The notes under the pieces: model-generated
What the model saw: the letters and a program-made list of their open reading frames with translations, nothing else
Database searches by the model: none
Told to the model about the DNA's origin: nothing
Made by a program: the position numbers and the translations under genes
Source of the DNA: Alphaproteobacteria bacterium
Lineage (GTDB): Bacteria; Pseudomonadota; Alphaproteobacteria; Micavibrionales; UBA2020
Assembly: GCA_025934695.1 (NCBI GenBank)
Contig: JAICWS010000002.1
Coordinates: 1,097,043-1,161,042 of the forward strand
Reading direction: 5' to 3'
Length of the DNA: 64,000 nucleotides
Shown here: positions 54,016 to 62,781 of the stretch, one piece after another
Position numbering within the stretch: position 1 is the stretch's first letter
Layout of the letters: each line of letters begins with the position of its first letter

Positions 54016-54984
54016 ATGGACCGCCAGAAGAAGCTCGACGATAAATTGTTGCGCAGTGTCTACAGCAGTTACACGACCCTCCACGACGTCATCAAACTGA
54101 TCGATAGCGGAGCGGATCCGCTGGCCCGCGATTCAGAAGGCCTCACGCTCCTGCATCATCTGTTCATCACCCGCAGCGGCATGGATTCCCTCGCGAACGA
54201 AGTCCTGCCGCTGTGCATTGAGCGCGGCCTCGACATCAATGCGCGCGACAATGACGGATTGACGCCATTGCATTATGCGGCAAAACATTTTCACGCCAGG
54301 AACGGTCAAGGCCTGCGCCTGCTGGTGGAGCTCTATGGAGCCGACAGCAACGCGCGCTCCAACAACGGCACGACGCCGCTGCACAGCGCTGCCGGCGGAT
54401 ATGGCGCGGTGAAGGAACTGCTGCAGCTGGGCGCCGACCCGATGGCGCTGGACGGCAAGGGCGGCATGACGCCGCTGCACTATGCGGCCCTCCGCGGACT
54501 ATCCGACGCGGCGGATGAGCTTCTGACCAAAGGCGCGGACCCCGCGGCCCGTAGCGCCAGCGGACAGACGCCCGCGGATTTCGCGGCGAAGAACCATTAT
54601 TTTTCGCTGGCGGCATCACTGCGCAAGAAGGCGCAGGATGCGGAAGATACACGATGGAAGCCGCAGCGACCGGAAGGACCGCAGGATCCCTGGAAGCTGA
54701 TCGACAAAACTTCCATCTCCCGCATGCATGATTGTTCGCCGGCGGGCTACCGCGTCACGGAAATCTTCAATTTCTCCTCGCGGCTTTACACGCACATCGC
54801 CACGAACCTTGAGACGAAGGCCGAGGCGCTGACCGTGAGGACCTTCGATGAATTCGCGGACAAGCGCCCGCTGAAGGAGGCGCTCGCCCAAATCGATCGC
54901 CTGCACGGCGAGGCCGATCCTGAAGCCATTTATCCGCCGCGCATGGACAAGCAGCCGCGGCTGCAGCCCCGGCCACAGGAGTAG
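54016..54984 (+). CDS. Ankyrin-repeat protein with a conserved C-terminal domain, tandem copy 1
   Basis: A 322-residue soluble protein. Ankyrin repeats occupy about 18-200: DSEGLTLLHHLF, DNDGLTPLHYAAKHF, NNGTTPLHSAAGGYGAVKEL, GGMTPLHYAALRGLSDAADE and ASGQTPADFAAKN. Residues about 223-299 are a separate domain: QDPWKLIDKTSIS, GYRVTEIFNFSSRLYTHIAT, TKAEALTVRTFDEFADKRPL. The next gene has the same domain. I know no name for it. The pair is 4 bases apart and the second has its own AGGAG, so they form an operon. Function by inference: the ankyrin part binds a partner and the C-terminal domain acts on it or on the envelope. Confidence 0.85.
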   Translation: MDRQKKLDDKLLRSVYSSYTTLHDVIKLIDSGADPLARDSEGLTLLHHLFITRSGMDSLANEVLPLCIERGLDINARDNDGLTPLHYAAKHFHARNGQGLRLLVELYGADSNARSNNGTTPLHSAAGGYGAVKELLQLGADPMALDGKGGMTPLHYAALRGLSDAADELLTKGADPAARSASGQTPADFAAKNHYFSLAASLRKKAQDAEDTRWKPQRPEGPQDPWKLIDKTSISRMHDCSPAGYRVTEIFNFSSRLYTHIATNLETKAEALTVRTFDEFADKRPLKEALAQIDRLHGEADPEAIYPPRMDKQPRLQPRPQE

Positions 54985-54988
54985 GCAT

Positions 54989-55981
54989 ATGGGACAGAAC
55001 AAGGATCTCGATAACCGGCTGATCCAACTCGCAGCCAACGGCAGCGTGGATACCGCGCGCCAGATCATCCGCGAAGGCGCCGATCCGCAGGCGCGCGACG
55101 CCACATCGGGTAAGACCGGTCTTCATTACGCCATCAACTATTCCGAATATAATTACACCGGCAAGGGCCGCGAGATGCTGTCGATCTTCCTCAACCGCGG
55201 GGTTGATATCAACGCGGGCGATGCCGCGGGCGCGACGGCGCTGCATTACGCGGCGCTGGACGAAGGCTATATCTGCCGCGCCAAGATCAACGACCTGCTC
55301 AATTTCGGCGCGAACATCGAGGCGCGCGACCGGGAAGGCCAGACGCCGCTGCATCACGCCGCGCGGATGGGCAAGAAGGCGGACGCCGTCAAGCTGCTGC
55401 TGGAGGCGGGCGCCGATGTCAACGCCCGCGATGAATCGGGCGCCACGCCCCTGCATATGGCGGCGGCCCGCGGCGAGGAAGAAGTCATCAAGATTTTGCT
55501 GAATGCGGGCGCTGACGTGAACGCGGAGACCCGCACCGGGCTGCACGTCTGGGATTTCGGCGTCGAGAACGGGCGCGATTACCAGGCCCAGTGCCTGAAG
55601 GCCGAAGCGGCCAAGCAGCTGCGTGCCGCGCGCAAGCAGCAGGAAGAAACCCGCCGCCGCCTGGAAGCCGAGAGGCCGCGCGATCCCTGGAAGCTGCTCG
55701 CGCCGGACAAGGTCGCTATTTCAACTGTCGAAAAGCAGATCGGCTACCAGGTCACGGAGGTTTTCAATTTCGCCGCGCGCACCTATACGCAGATCTCGCA
55801 GAACCTGTCCACCAAGTCAGAAGCCGTCGCAGTCAAAACCTTCGACGAGTTCGACGACAAGACTTCCCTTGAAAGGGCTTTCGGCGAACTGCAGCGCCTC
55901 GGCGGCCAGGCCGAGCGCGATTCCATCAAAGGCCCCGTCGTCGAAAAGCCGCGCAAGCAGCTCAACCTGCCAAAGGCCTAG
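54989..55981 (+). CDS. Ankyrin-repeat protein with a conserved C-terminal domain, tandem copy 2
   Basis: A 330-residue soluble protein. Repeats run from about 12 to 190: KTGLHYAINYSEYNYTGKGR, GATALHYAALDEGYICRAKI, EGQTPLHHAARMGKKADAVK, SGATPLHMAAARGEEEVIKI and a final RTGLHVWDFG. A charged helix (KQLRAARKQQEETRRRLEAE) leads into the same C-terminal domain as its neighbour, residues about 231-307: RDPWKLLAPDKVAIS, YQVTEVFNFAARTYTQI, TKSEAVAVKTFDEFDDKTSL. The matching residues are about half identical between the copies, indicating old duplication. A strong AGGAG precedes the ATG. Confidence 0.85.
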   Translation: MGQNKDLDNRLIQLAANGSVDTARQIIREGADPQARDATSGKTGLHYAINYSEYNYTGKGREMLSIFLNRGVDINAGDAAGATALHYAALDEGYICRAKINDLLNFGANIEARDREGQTPLHHAARMGKKADAVKLLLEAGADVNARDESGATPLHMAAARGEEEVIKILLNAGADVNAETRTGLHVWDFGVENGRDYQAQCLKAEAAKQLRAARKQQEETRRRLEAERPRDPWKLLAPDKVAISTVEKQIGYQVTEVFNFAARTYTQISQNLSTKSEAVAVKTFDEFDDKTSLERAFGELQRLGGQAERDSIKGPVVEKPRKQLNLPKA

Positions 55982-56091
55982 GCTTCGTTACCGCAAGCTA
56001 CTGTATCTGCAAGGAATTCAATAGAATCCCTGTCCCGAATCGTCTGTCGTATGTAAAATAATAAGGCGTTTCGTTTCTTCCTGGGGTTTTG

Positions 56092-57219
56092 ATGGCATCC
56101 GATTATATCGACAATACCCACGCGATTCCCGCCATCGCCGATGGCATGATGAACAGCGATGGCCTCGCGCTGGTTCATTCCACGCGTTACAAGCCCGTTA
56201 TCAATGAAGACGGCAGCGTGACGTTGCCCTCGACCTATGTCGCCACCGAAGGGCGCGAGGCGCGCAACACGGTTCACTTCGCGCTTAATCACAAGGTCAG
56301 CAGCCATCTTCAGGGAGCCTGGGGTGACTCGGACTATGCCATCATCGCGCCGTTCTCGGCGGTGATGCGGCAAGAGGGGCCGCCGGCGATGCTGATGCCG
56401 TCGGATACCTTCTGGACGACGAACGCGACCGATCCTCTGACACTGCCGCAGGCGACGGTCGTCATGCCCGGTCCGGCAGACATGAAAGACCTGGTCACCT
56501 TCGACGGCAACATCGTGAGATACAAAACCGGCGGTTTCACCGACGTCGACGAGCATCTGATCGCGTACGAGTGCGGCGACCAGCAGCGGCTGGCGCGGGC
56601 ATCGGGGCCCGCGGAGCGTGAACGCATCCTGAGGGGATGTTCGATGGAACATGCGACGCACGCGGCGATCAATCATCTTGGCTTCGCCGTCGAGCAGGCG
56701 AACCAGTGGCACTGGCTTCGCCCGGATTACCATCATTCGATGGCCGACAGGCTGGCGGCGCAGATAGGCACCGGGAGTTCCATCCCGCACATGCGAACGC
56801 CTTATCACGGCCTCGAGAACCATATGGGAGAGCTGCTGACGCTGGCCGATTATTACGAGGCGAAAGCGGGTCTCAGTGGCAACAGGGCGAAGGATGAAGA
56901 CGGGGATTCTTCCGTGTTCAGCAAAACGGGCGAGCGTATCGGAACTCTCAAGACAATCGTCGTGCAGGAGCTGGCGCGCGACGGTGCTTTGCAGGAAAGC
57001 CTCGGGCACCTGCGCGATTTTGCGGCGGAACTCGATCCCAGAACGCACGATGTTGCGCGCGATTTCAGCCAGAAAATACTCCAGCGCCTTCAGACCGCTC
57101 AGGCCGTGATAGCGGCCATGCCCAAGGTGGAGGCAGACGTCTCAGGCAATATCCCGGCGAAACGATTTTCGAATGAAGGGCCAGTCACCATCAGCATGCG
57201 CCGCGTGCTCGAACTTTAG
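56092..57219 (+). CDS. Protein of unknown function
   Basis: A 375-residue soluble protein with no signal peptide. The N-terminal ~170 residues look like a beta-rich domain: RNTVHFALNHKVSSHLQGAW, SDYAIIAPFSAVMRQEGPPA, TDPLTLPQATVVMPGP and FDGNIVRYKTGGFTDVDEHL. The remainder is helical, with a histidine-rich middle (MEHATHAAINHLGF, NQWHWLRPDYHHSMAD). I cannot assign a family. It lies 110 bases after the ankyrin pair on the same strand and overlaps the 3' end of the next, convergent gene by 4 bases. It could be an effector or an enzyme, but no catalytic motif is clear. Confidence 0.65.
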   Translation: MASDYIDNTHAIPAIADGMMNSDGLALVHSTRYKPVINEDGSVTLPSTYVATEGREARNTVHFALNHKVSSHLQGAWGDSDYAIIAPFSAVMRQEGPPAMLMPSDTFWTTNATDPLTLPQATVVMPGPADMKDLVTFDGNIVRYKTGGFTDVDEHLIAYECGDQQRLARASGPAERERILRGCSMEHATHAAINHLGFAVEQANQWHWLRPDYHHSMADRLAAQIGTGSSIPHMRTPYHGLENHMGELLTLADYYEAKAGLSGNRAKDEDGDSSVFSKTGERIGTLKTIVVQELARDGALQESLGHLRDFAAELDPRTHDVARDFSQKILQRLQTAQAVIAAMPKVEADVSGNIPAKRFSNEGPVTISMRRVLEL

Positions 57220-57677
57220 TCCTCGCCGGTCAGCGCGCCCGATTCCTCGACTGGCCTTTCGCCGCCGTTCATTTTAACGTTGCTGAAGTCCCCGCGCAGA
57301 GCTTTGAGCGCATAGCGTTCGCGCTCGATCTCGGGCTGGGTACGGACGCCAAGGCGGCGCATGATCGGCACCGGCGGCGCAAAACCTTTCACGGCATGCA
57401 TGAGCAGGAAACCAGCCACGACGAAGGGGACGACGAGGAACTTGCGGCTGACAGTCAGGCCAAGCAGGGCGCCCGTCAGCGCGACTGTCGGCGCGCCCAC
57501 CTCGATCCGGCGCTCGATATCCCATTCGCGGTCGAGTTCGTCGAGGCGCTTGTCGATTTCTTCGGGGTGCGCCGCGTAGTAGCTTAAGCGCATCTGCATC
57601 TCGCGCTCGATGCGCTCGTTGACTTCCCTGGGCGTGATCCGCGTCACCCGGTTGACGGTCGTGATATCGTCGGTCAT
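57216..57677 (-). CDS. DUF2892-like membrane protein
   Basis: A 153-residue protein with two membrane helices (about 65-80 and 84-103). The N-terminal half is a charged helix (NERIEREMQMRLSYYAAHPE) and the C-terminus reads RLGVRTQPEIERERYALKAL followed by RGDF, a sequence I associate with DUF2892-type Alphaproteobacterial proteins. GGAGG lies 6 bases before the ATG at 57677, which settles the start against a longer frame. Function unknown. Confidence 0.75.
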   Translation of the reverse strand: MTDDITTVNRVTRITPREVNERIEREMQMRLSYYAAHPEEIDKRLDELDREWDIERRIEVGAPTVALTGALLGLTVSRKFLVVPFVVAGFLLMHAVKGFAPPVPIMRRLGVRTQPEIERERYALKALRGDFSNVKMNGGERPVEESGALTGED

Positions 57678-57777
57678 GGCGCACCTCCATAGCGTAAACC
57701 GCCGGAGGCAAGCCGGGTTCCATGACATGAAAGCTGCAGCGGCGATCCAAAGGGACGTCCTGCGACGAGGAAAGTTA

Positions 57778-57945
57778 TCAGCGGGAAATAACGATTTTCA
57801 GTTTGTAGACGCAGATGTGATCGCCGCGGACCGCCTGGCGGCAGCGCGAACAAACGGCCTGCAGGTCGACGTCGACATCGGGCGCCGGTTTGCGCGGAGG
57901 TTGCCGTAAGGATGTCTTCGCAAATCCTGTTGCGGCGGGACTCAT
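57778..57945 (-). CDS. Small cysteine-pair protein, possible zinc ribbon
   Basis: A 55-residue protein too short for ordinary gene finding: MSPAATGFAKTSLRQPPRKP, then VCSRCRQAVRGDHICVYKLK. Three cysteines (CxxC plus CRQAVRGDHIC) suggest a half zinc ribbon or knuckle. A strong GAGGAG lies 9 bases before the ATG at 57945. It is transcribed in the same direction as the DUF2892-like gene 100 bases downstream, so both may belong to one unit. No homologue is recalled. Confidence 0.6.
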   Translation of the reverse strand: MSPAATGFAKTSLRQPPRKPAPDVDVDLQAVCSRCRQAVRGDHICVYKLKIVISR

Positions 57946-58247
57946 GTTATGTCGCTCCTCGGGGAAACCGTCAGTTCTGAAAAGAAAAGACGGGGCTGGT
58001 TGCCTCGGTCATTCGGGGCACCCCAACCTGCGGCGCCACGAGACGGTTCCCCCGGCGGTGTTGCGGACGAATAAAATTATTCAGCCGTTTCTGCCTTGCG
58101 ACGCCCCTGGCATTACTGGCGATTCTTATGTGAAATGATATTCACAGGGATAAAGCGCAGCCTGGACCGAATGGTATATACTTCTTTCTCCCGCCTACTA
58201 CATCTGGTATAGACAGGCCAGCGGTAACAAGATTTAGGGGTGCTCAA
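57946..58247. other. Intergenic region before rpiB
   Basis: About 300 bases with no coding sequence I can support. It should hold the rpiB operon promoter (AT-rich stretch GGTATATACT near 58170) and, on the opposite strand, that of the small cysteine-pair gene. No clear -35/-10 pair or repeat is visible. Confidence 0.4.
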
Positions 58248-58700
58248 GTGCCCGACAGCAAGAAAATTGCCCTTTCGGCGGACCATGCCGGCTTCCAGCT
58301 GAAGGTACAGGTGGCTGAATACCTTAAGAAGCAGGGGTATGAGGTCCTCGATCTCGGCACTATGTCCGAGGAACGGGTCGATTATCCCGACTATGGCTAT
58401 GTGCTGGCCGAGGCCATTCGTGACGGCAAGGCGCCGCGCGGTATCTCTATCTGCGGCTCCGGCATCGGCATCAGCATCGCGCTGAACCGGTTCAAGGACG
58501 TGCGCTGCGCGCTGGCCCATGACGTGACGACGGCGCGCCTGTCGCGCTCGCACAATGACGCCAACGTGCTGGCGCTGGGCGCGCGGCTGATCGGCCCGGA
58601 CCTCGCGATTGAATGCGTGAACGCGTTTTTAAACACTTCATTTGAAGGCGGCCGCCACGCGGGCCGCGTCGATAAATTAGGAAAGTGCGGTACAAAATGA
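58248..58700 (+). CDS. rpiB: Ribose-5-phosphate isomerase B
   Basis: A 150-residue LacA/RpiB-family sugar isomerase. The catalytic cysteine is in [17 protein letters not shown] and the substrate histidines in [11 protein letters not shown] and [12 protein letters not shown]. Interconverts ribose 5-phosphate and ribulose 5-phosphate in the pentose phosphate path. The start is GTG with AGGGGTG upstream. Its stop overlaps the glyA ATG (ATGA). Confidence 0.95.
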   Translation: MPDSKKIALSADHAGFQLKVQVAEYLKKQGYEVLDLGTMSEERVDYPDYGYVLAEAIRDGKAPRGISICGSGIGISIALNRFKDVRCALAHDVTTARLSRSHNDANVLALGARLIGPDLAIECVNAFLNTSFEGGRHAGRVDKLGKCGTK

Positions 58701-60007
58701 CCATTGCGCAAAAGAAAGAAACCATGAGCGAATTCGATTTTTTCGAGACCGACCTCAAAGACGCGGATCCGGACGTTTATAACGCCATCCGCAAGGAGCT
58801 GGACCGCCAGCAGAACCAGATCGAGCTGATCGCTTCCGAGAACATCGTTTCGCGGGCCGTGCTGCAGGCGCAGGGCTCGGTGCTCACGAACAAATACGCC
58901 GAAGGCTATCCGGGCAAGCGCTATTACGGCGGCTGCGAATTCGTCGATGTCACCGAGCAGATCGCCATCGATCGCATCTGCAAGCTGTTCAGCTGCAAAT
59001 TTGCCAACGTCCAGCCGCACTCGGGCGCGCAGGCGAACCAGGCGGTCATGATGTCGCTGGTCCAGCCGGGCGATACGATCCTGGGCCAGGCGCTCGCCTC
59101 GGGCGGCCACCTGACGCACGGCGCGAAGCCGAACATGTCGGGAAAATGGTTTAACGCCATTCAATACGGCGTGCGCAAGGAAGACGCGCTCATCGACATG
59201 GACGAAGTCGAAAAGCTGGCGAAAGAACATAAGCCGAAACTGATCATCGCGGGCGCCTCGGCTTATCCGCGCGTGATCGATTTCGCGCGCTTTCGCAAGA
59301 TCGCGGACGAAGTTGGCGCTTATCTCATGGTCGACATGGCGCATTACGCGGGCCTGGTCGCCGCCGGCTATTATCCGAGCCCCGTCCCGCATGCGCATGT
59401 CACGACCTCGACGACGCACAAGACGCTGCGTGGCCCCCGCGGCGGCATAATCCTCACCAACGACGAAGAGCTGATCAAGAAGATCAATTCGGCGGTGTTC
59501 CCCGGCCTTCAGGGCGGCCCGCTCGAGCATGTTATCGCGGCGAAAGCGGTCGCTTTCGGCGAAGCGCTGCAGCCTTCGTTCAAGGTCTATCAGAAAGCGG
59601 TGCTCGATAACTCCCGCACGCTCGCGGCCACGCTGAAAAAAGGCGGCCTCGACATCGTGTCGGGCGGCACCGACTGCCATCTGGCGCTCGTCGACCTGCG
59701 CCCCAAGAACCTCACCGGACGCGACGCGGAGTTAACTCTCGACCACGCGCGCATCACCTGCAACAAGAACGCGATCCCCTTCGACCCGCAGAAGCCGATG
59801 GTCACCTCCGGCCTGCGCGTGGGAAGCCCCGCCGCCACCACGCGCGGTTTCGGCGCGAAGGAATTCGAGATGGTCGGGCAGTATATCGTCGAGGTTCTTG
59901 ACGGCCTCGCGAAGAACGGCGCCGGCAACAACGCATCCGTCGAAAAGGCGGTCGCGGACCGGGTGCAGAAGCTCTGCCAGCAATTCCCCATTTACGGACG
60001 CGAGTAA
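58697..60007 (+). CDS. glyA: Serine hydroxymethyltransferase
   Basis: A 436-residue PLP enzyme that interconverts serine and glycine and supplies one-carbon units. The Schiff-base lysine is in [15 protein letters not shown], and the family blocks [35 protein letters not shown] and [20 protein letters not shown] are intact. I place the start at 58697 (overlapping rpiB); 58724 ([11 protein letters not shown]) is a possible alternative. First in the classic order glyA-nrdR. Confidence 0.96.
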   Translation: MTIAQKKETMSEFDFFETDLKDADPDVYNAIRKELDRQQNQIELIASENIVSRAVLQAQGSVLTNKYAEGYPGKRYYGGCEFVDVTEQIAIDRICKLFSCKFANVQPHSGAQANQAVMMSLVQPGDTILGQALASGGHLTHGAKPNMSGKWFNAIQYGVRKEDALIDMDEVEKLAKEHKPKLIIAGASAYPRVIDFARFRKIADEVGAYLMVDMAHYAGLVAAGYYPSPVPHAHVTTSTTHKTLRGPRGGIILTNDEELIKKINSAVFPGLQGGPLEHVIAAKAVAFGEALQPSFKVYQKAVLDNSRTLAATLKKGGLDIVSGGTDCHLALVDLRPKNLTGRDAELTLDHARITCNKNAIPFDPQKPMVTSGLRVGSPAATTRGFGAKEFEMVGQYIVEVLDGLAKNGAGNNASVEKAVADRVQKLCQQFPIYGRE

Positions 60008-60010
60008 GCG

Positions 60011-60481
60011 ATGCGGTGTCCTTTCTGCAGCGATACGAACACGCAGGTGAAAGACAGCCGGCCGACGGAAGACGATGCCGCCATCCGCCGCCGTCGCGAA
60101 TGCCCCGGATGCAATGCGCGCTTTACGACCTTCGAGCGCGTGCAGCTGCGCGAAATCGTCGTGATCAAGAACGACGGCAGCCGCGAGCCCTTCGAGCGCG
60201 ACAAGCTGCTGCGCAGCCTTCGCCTGTCGTTGCAGAAGCGACCGGTCGATCCCGATACCATCGAGCGTTCGGCCAATGATATCGTGCGCCAGCTGGAACA
60301 GTCGGGCGAGACCGACATCACCACCAAGTTCATCGGTGAAAAGGCAATGGCGGCGCTCGCGACGCTCGATCCCGTCGCTTATGTCCGCTATGCGTCCGTC
60401 TACAAGGATTTCCGCGAAGTAAAAGACTATAACGACTTCCTGGCCGACCTCGACCAGGTGTGCCACAAGAAAGCAGGCTAA
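60011..60481 (+). CDS. nrdR: Transcriptional repressor NrdR
   Basis: A 156-residue protein with an N-terminal zinc ribbon (RCPFCSDTN and [15 protein letters not shown]) and an ATP-cone domain ([20 protein letters not shown]). NrdR senses ATP/dATP and represses ribonucleotide reductase genes. It is 3 bases after glyA. nrdR is followed directly by nusB; the riboflavin genes often found between them in Alphaproteobacteria are absent. Confidence 0.97.
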   Translation: MRCPFCSDTNTQVKDSRPTEDDAAIRRRRECPGCNARFTTFERVQLREIVVIKNDGSREPFERDKLLRSLRLSLQKRPVDPDTIERSANDIVRQLEQSGETDITTKFIGEKAMAALATLDPVAYVRYASVYKDFREVKDYNDFLADLDQVCHKKAG

Positions 60482-60491
60482 GCCCTTTACC

Positions 60492-60998
60492 ATGCCGCCC
60501 CGCAAGCCGCCCCAGCTCATCCGCCCGCCGGAACGTCCCGCCGTCAAGAAATCGACCGGCTCGCCGAAAGCAAAACGCACGGCCGCGCGCCTCGCCGCGG
60601 TGCAGGTGCTCTACCAGATGCGCCTCAACAACCAGGAAGCCAAATCGGCGGTGCGCGAATATATCAACCACCGCTCGGGCTTCAACATCGACGGCGACGT
60701 GCTGGTGCCCGCGGACGAGGAACTGCTCTCCGATATCGTCATGGGCGTCACGAAGCGCTGGACCGATATCGACGAAATCGTCGCGGCGGCGCTTGCCGCC
60801 GGCAAGAAGGGCGAGGTCGAGACGCTGCTGGAATCCATCCTCCGCGCCGGCGCCTTTGAGCTGCTGGAACATGGCAGCACCGATACCGGCATCATCATCA
60901 ACGATTATATGAATGTGACCAACGGCTTCTACGAAGGCTCCGAGGTGAAGCTCGTGAACGCGGTGCTGGACAAGATCGCAAAGACGGTTCGTTCTTAG
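60492..60998 (+). CDS. nusB: Transcription antitermination factor NusB
   Basis: A 168-residue all-helical protein. A basic, unconserved ~30-residue N-terminal arm is followed by the NusB fold starting AKRTAARLAAVQVLYQMRLN. The C-terminus has NDYMNVTNGFYEGSEVKLVN, the most conserved NusB block. NusB with NusE (S10) binds boxA RNA for rRNA antitermination. 10 bases after nrdR. Confidence 0.95.
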   Translation: MPPRKPPQLIRPPERPAVKKSTGSPKAKRTAARLAAVQVLYQMRLNNQEAKSAVREYINHRSGFNIDGDVLVPADEELLSDIVMGVTKRWTDIDEIVAAALAAGKKGEVETLLESILRAGAFELLEHGSTDTGIIINDYMNVTNGFYEGSEVKLVNAVLDKIAKTVRS

Positions 60999-61082
60999 GA
61001 ATTATCCAGCTCCATCAAGCTGTTATATTTCCCTTAACCTGTTCTGCGCTATGATGTAGCTGCAACAAGGGAGGCCTCTGTT

Positions 61083-61439
61083 ATGTCGCAACTCGATCTG
61101 GATTCACTCTTTGCCATCGCTGAAGCCGGACCGCTGCTGGACAAGGCCGCGGAAGCCGTCCCCGCCCCTGTATCGCAGCGGCTCATGAAATTGCAGCAGG
61201 ACGTGGGGCTGGAGGTCGAGCACGAGATCACGGGCGCGCCGCTCAGCGGACCCGGTGAAGGACCGGAATCCGCAGCCCTGCTCGCAGCCTATCAGCCGGT
61301 GACACTGGGGCGCCTGAGCGTATTCCATGAATGCATAACGGCGCTGCCCGCCGGCGATCTCAGGAACCAGGTGGCGGAGATTGCCGCCAGGCTACCGTCC
61401 GCCGCCGCAACTCCTGTTGCCGCGCCCGCGCCAAAGTAG
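61083..61439 (+). CDS. Protein of unknown function
   Basis: A 118-residue acidic, Ala/Pro-rich soluble protein starting MSQLDLDSLFAIAEAGPLLD, preceded by a strong GGGAGG. The middle (RLMKLQQDVGLEVEHEITGA) is helical, and the end is a low-complexity Ala/Pro tail. No motif is recognised. It converges with the AAA+ gene at a 24-base spacing. Confidence 0.65.
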   Translation: MSQLDLDSLFAIAEAGPLLDKAAEAVPAPVSQRLMKLQQDVGLEVEHEITGAPLSGPGEGPESAALLAAYQPVTLGRLSVFHECITALPAGDLRNQVAEIAARLPSAAATPVAAPAPK

Positions 61440-61463
61440 CGGTTCCGCCGCTTGCGCGGGAGA

Positions 61464-62780
61464 TCATCCGTTGTCGGTGCCCGCCTTGGCCTCCTGCCGC
61501 ACCGAAGTAGCGTGGACGGCCTTCATCTTGTCGAGCGCCTGCGCGATATCGCTGCGGGATATTTCCATGAGCTGCTCCCGTGTCGGTTGCCGGACGGCGG
61601 CGACGCGGTTTGCCATGAAACTCAGCGTGTCTTCGAACAGGTTACGCACTAGGCGGCCGTTCGAGAAATTGTGCGTGAAGGTGCGTTTGGCCTCGCCCAT
61701 GAGGATCATGAGCGCCGCACTGGCAGACTTGTCGAGCGTGTAATGGTTCTGCGCCGCCATAAGCTGGAATATCTCGGTCATTTCCTTCGCGTCGTAGTCG
61801 TTGAAGGTGATGACTTCGGTGAAGCGCGATCGCAGGCCGGGGTTCGAGTCCATGAATTTGATCATTTCGTCTGGATAGCCCGCCGCGATCACCACGAGGT
61901 CTTCGCGGAAGTCTTCCATGAACTTGACCAGCGTGGCGATGGCGCTCGACGAATACGACACCTTGTCGGTATCCGCGTTCAGCATGCTGTAGGCTTCGTC
62001 GATGAACAGGATGCCGCCGAGCGCCTGCTGGATCTTCTTGTGGACCTTGATGGGCGTTTCGCCGACGTATTGGCCGATCAGTTCGCCTTCGGAAACCTCG
62101 ACCACGTGCCCTTTCGACAGGTAGCCGATGTGCCACAGGAGCCGGCCCAGGATACGCGCGACGGTCGTCTTGCCGGTGCCCGGATTCCCCAGGAAGATCA
62201 GGTGCAGCGCGGGGTGCGAGACGGGAAGGCCTGCTTTCCTGCGCTTCTCGAACAACTGCGCGCGGTTTGCGATGTCGGTCATGGCCTTTTTGACGTCGGC
62301 GATGCCGATCAGGGACTGCAGTTCCTGGTACGGATCGGGGCCTTCGGGGGTCGCGGCATGCACCTGCGTTGCCTCGCCCTTGACTGGCTGCACGCCGACG
62401 TGGCGGTTGAAGCGGTGCTTCCACATGTTCGAAATTTCTTCGTCACGGCGGAAGAACGGATCCTGGGGCAGCCCGGTACGGACGGCCAGGGAATACATGT
62501 CGTCCGCATAGCCCAGCCGGGCATTGTGGACAAGAGTGCGGGCCGCCATTTTGATATTGCCATCGCCGCGCCGGGCCAGCTTGTCGGTGACGGCGCAGAG
62601 CGCCCGCAGGCTGCCGCGCCGCGCGCGCCACATCAGCACCGTGCGGTTCGACAGCATAAAATATGTGAAGGCCATGGCGCCTAAAGTCAGGAGCGCCGCT
62701 TTTTCGCCGTAGCTCGTCCACCACATCTCGAAGAGGTACTGGAATTCGTCAATCTGCTCGTCGATCATTTCAAGGCCCAT
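61464..62780 (-). CDS. CbbX/SpoVK-like AAA+ ATPase with N-terminal membrane helix
   Basis: A 438-residue protein. The N-terminus has one membrane helix (about 27-44, KAALLTLGAMAFTYFMLS) and a helical region, the C-terminal half an AAA+ domain with Walker A GNPGTGKTTVARILGRLL, Walker B ALGGILFIDEAYSML, and the sensor/arginine-finger region NPGLRSRFTEVITF. It belongs to the CbbX/SpoVK branch, whose best-known members reactivate Rubisco, but no Rubisco genes are here and CbbX lacks the membrane anchor. The anchor suggests remodelling of an envelope or secretion target. It overlaps nothing; metC follows upstream by 1 base. Confidence 0.87.
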   Translation of the reverse strand: MGLEMIDEQIDEFQYLFEMWWTSYGEKAALLTLGAMAFTYFMLSNRTVLMWRARRGSLRALCAVTDKLARRGDGNIKMAARTLVHNARLGYADDMYSLAVRTGLPQDPFFRRDEEISNMWKHRFNRHVGVQPVKGEATQVHAATPEGPDPYQELQSLIGIADVKKAMTDIANRAQLFEKRRKAGLPVSHPALHLIFLGNPGTGKTTVARILGRLLWHIGYLSKGHVVEVSEGELIGQYVGETPIKVHKKIQQALGGILFIDEAYSMLNADTDKVSYSSSAIATLVKFMEDFREDLVVIAAGYPDEMIKFMDSNPGLRSRFTEVITFNDYDAKEMTEIFQLMAAQNHYTLDKSASAALMILMGEAKRTFTHNFSNGRLVRNLFEDTLSFMANRVAAVRQPTREQLMEISRSDIAQALDKMKAVHATSVRQEAKAGTDNG

Positions 62781-62781
62781 G

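Noticed and set aside
61464-62780. Rubisco activase CbbX
   Set aside because: No Rubisco genes in view and an N-terminal membrane helix that CbbX lacks.
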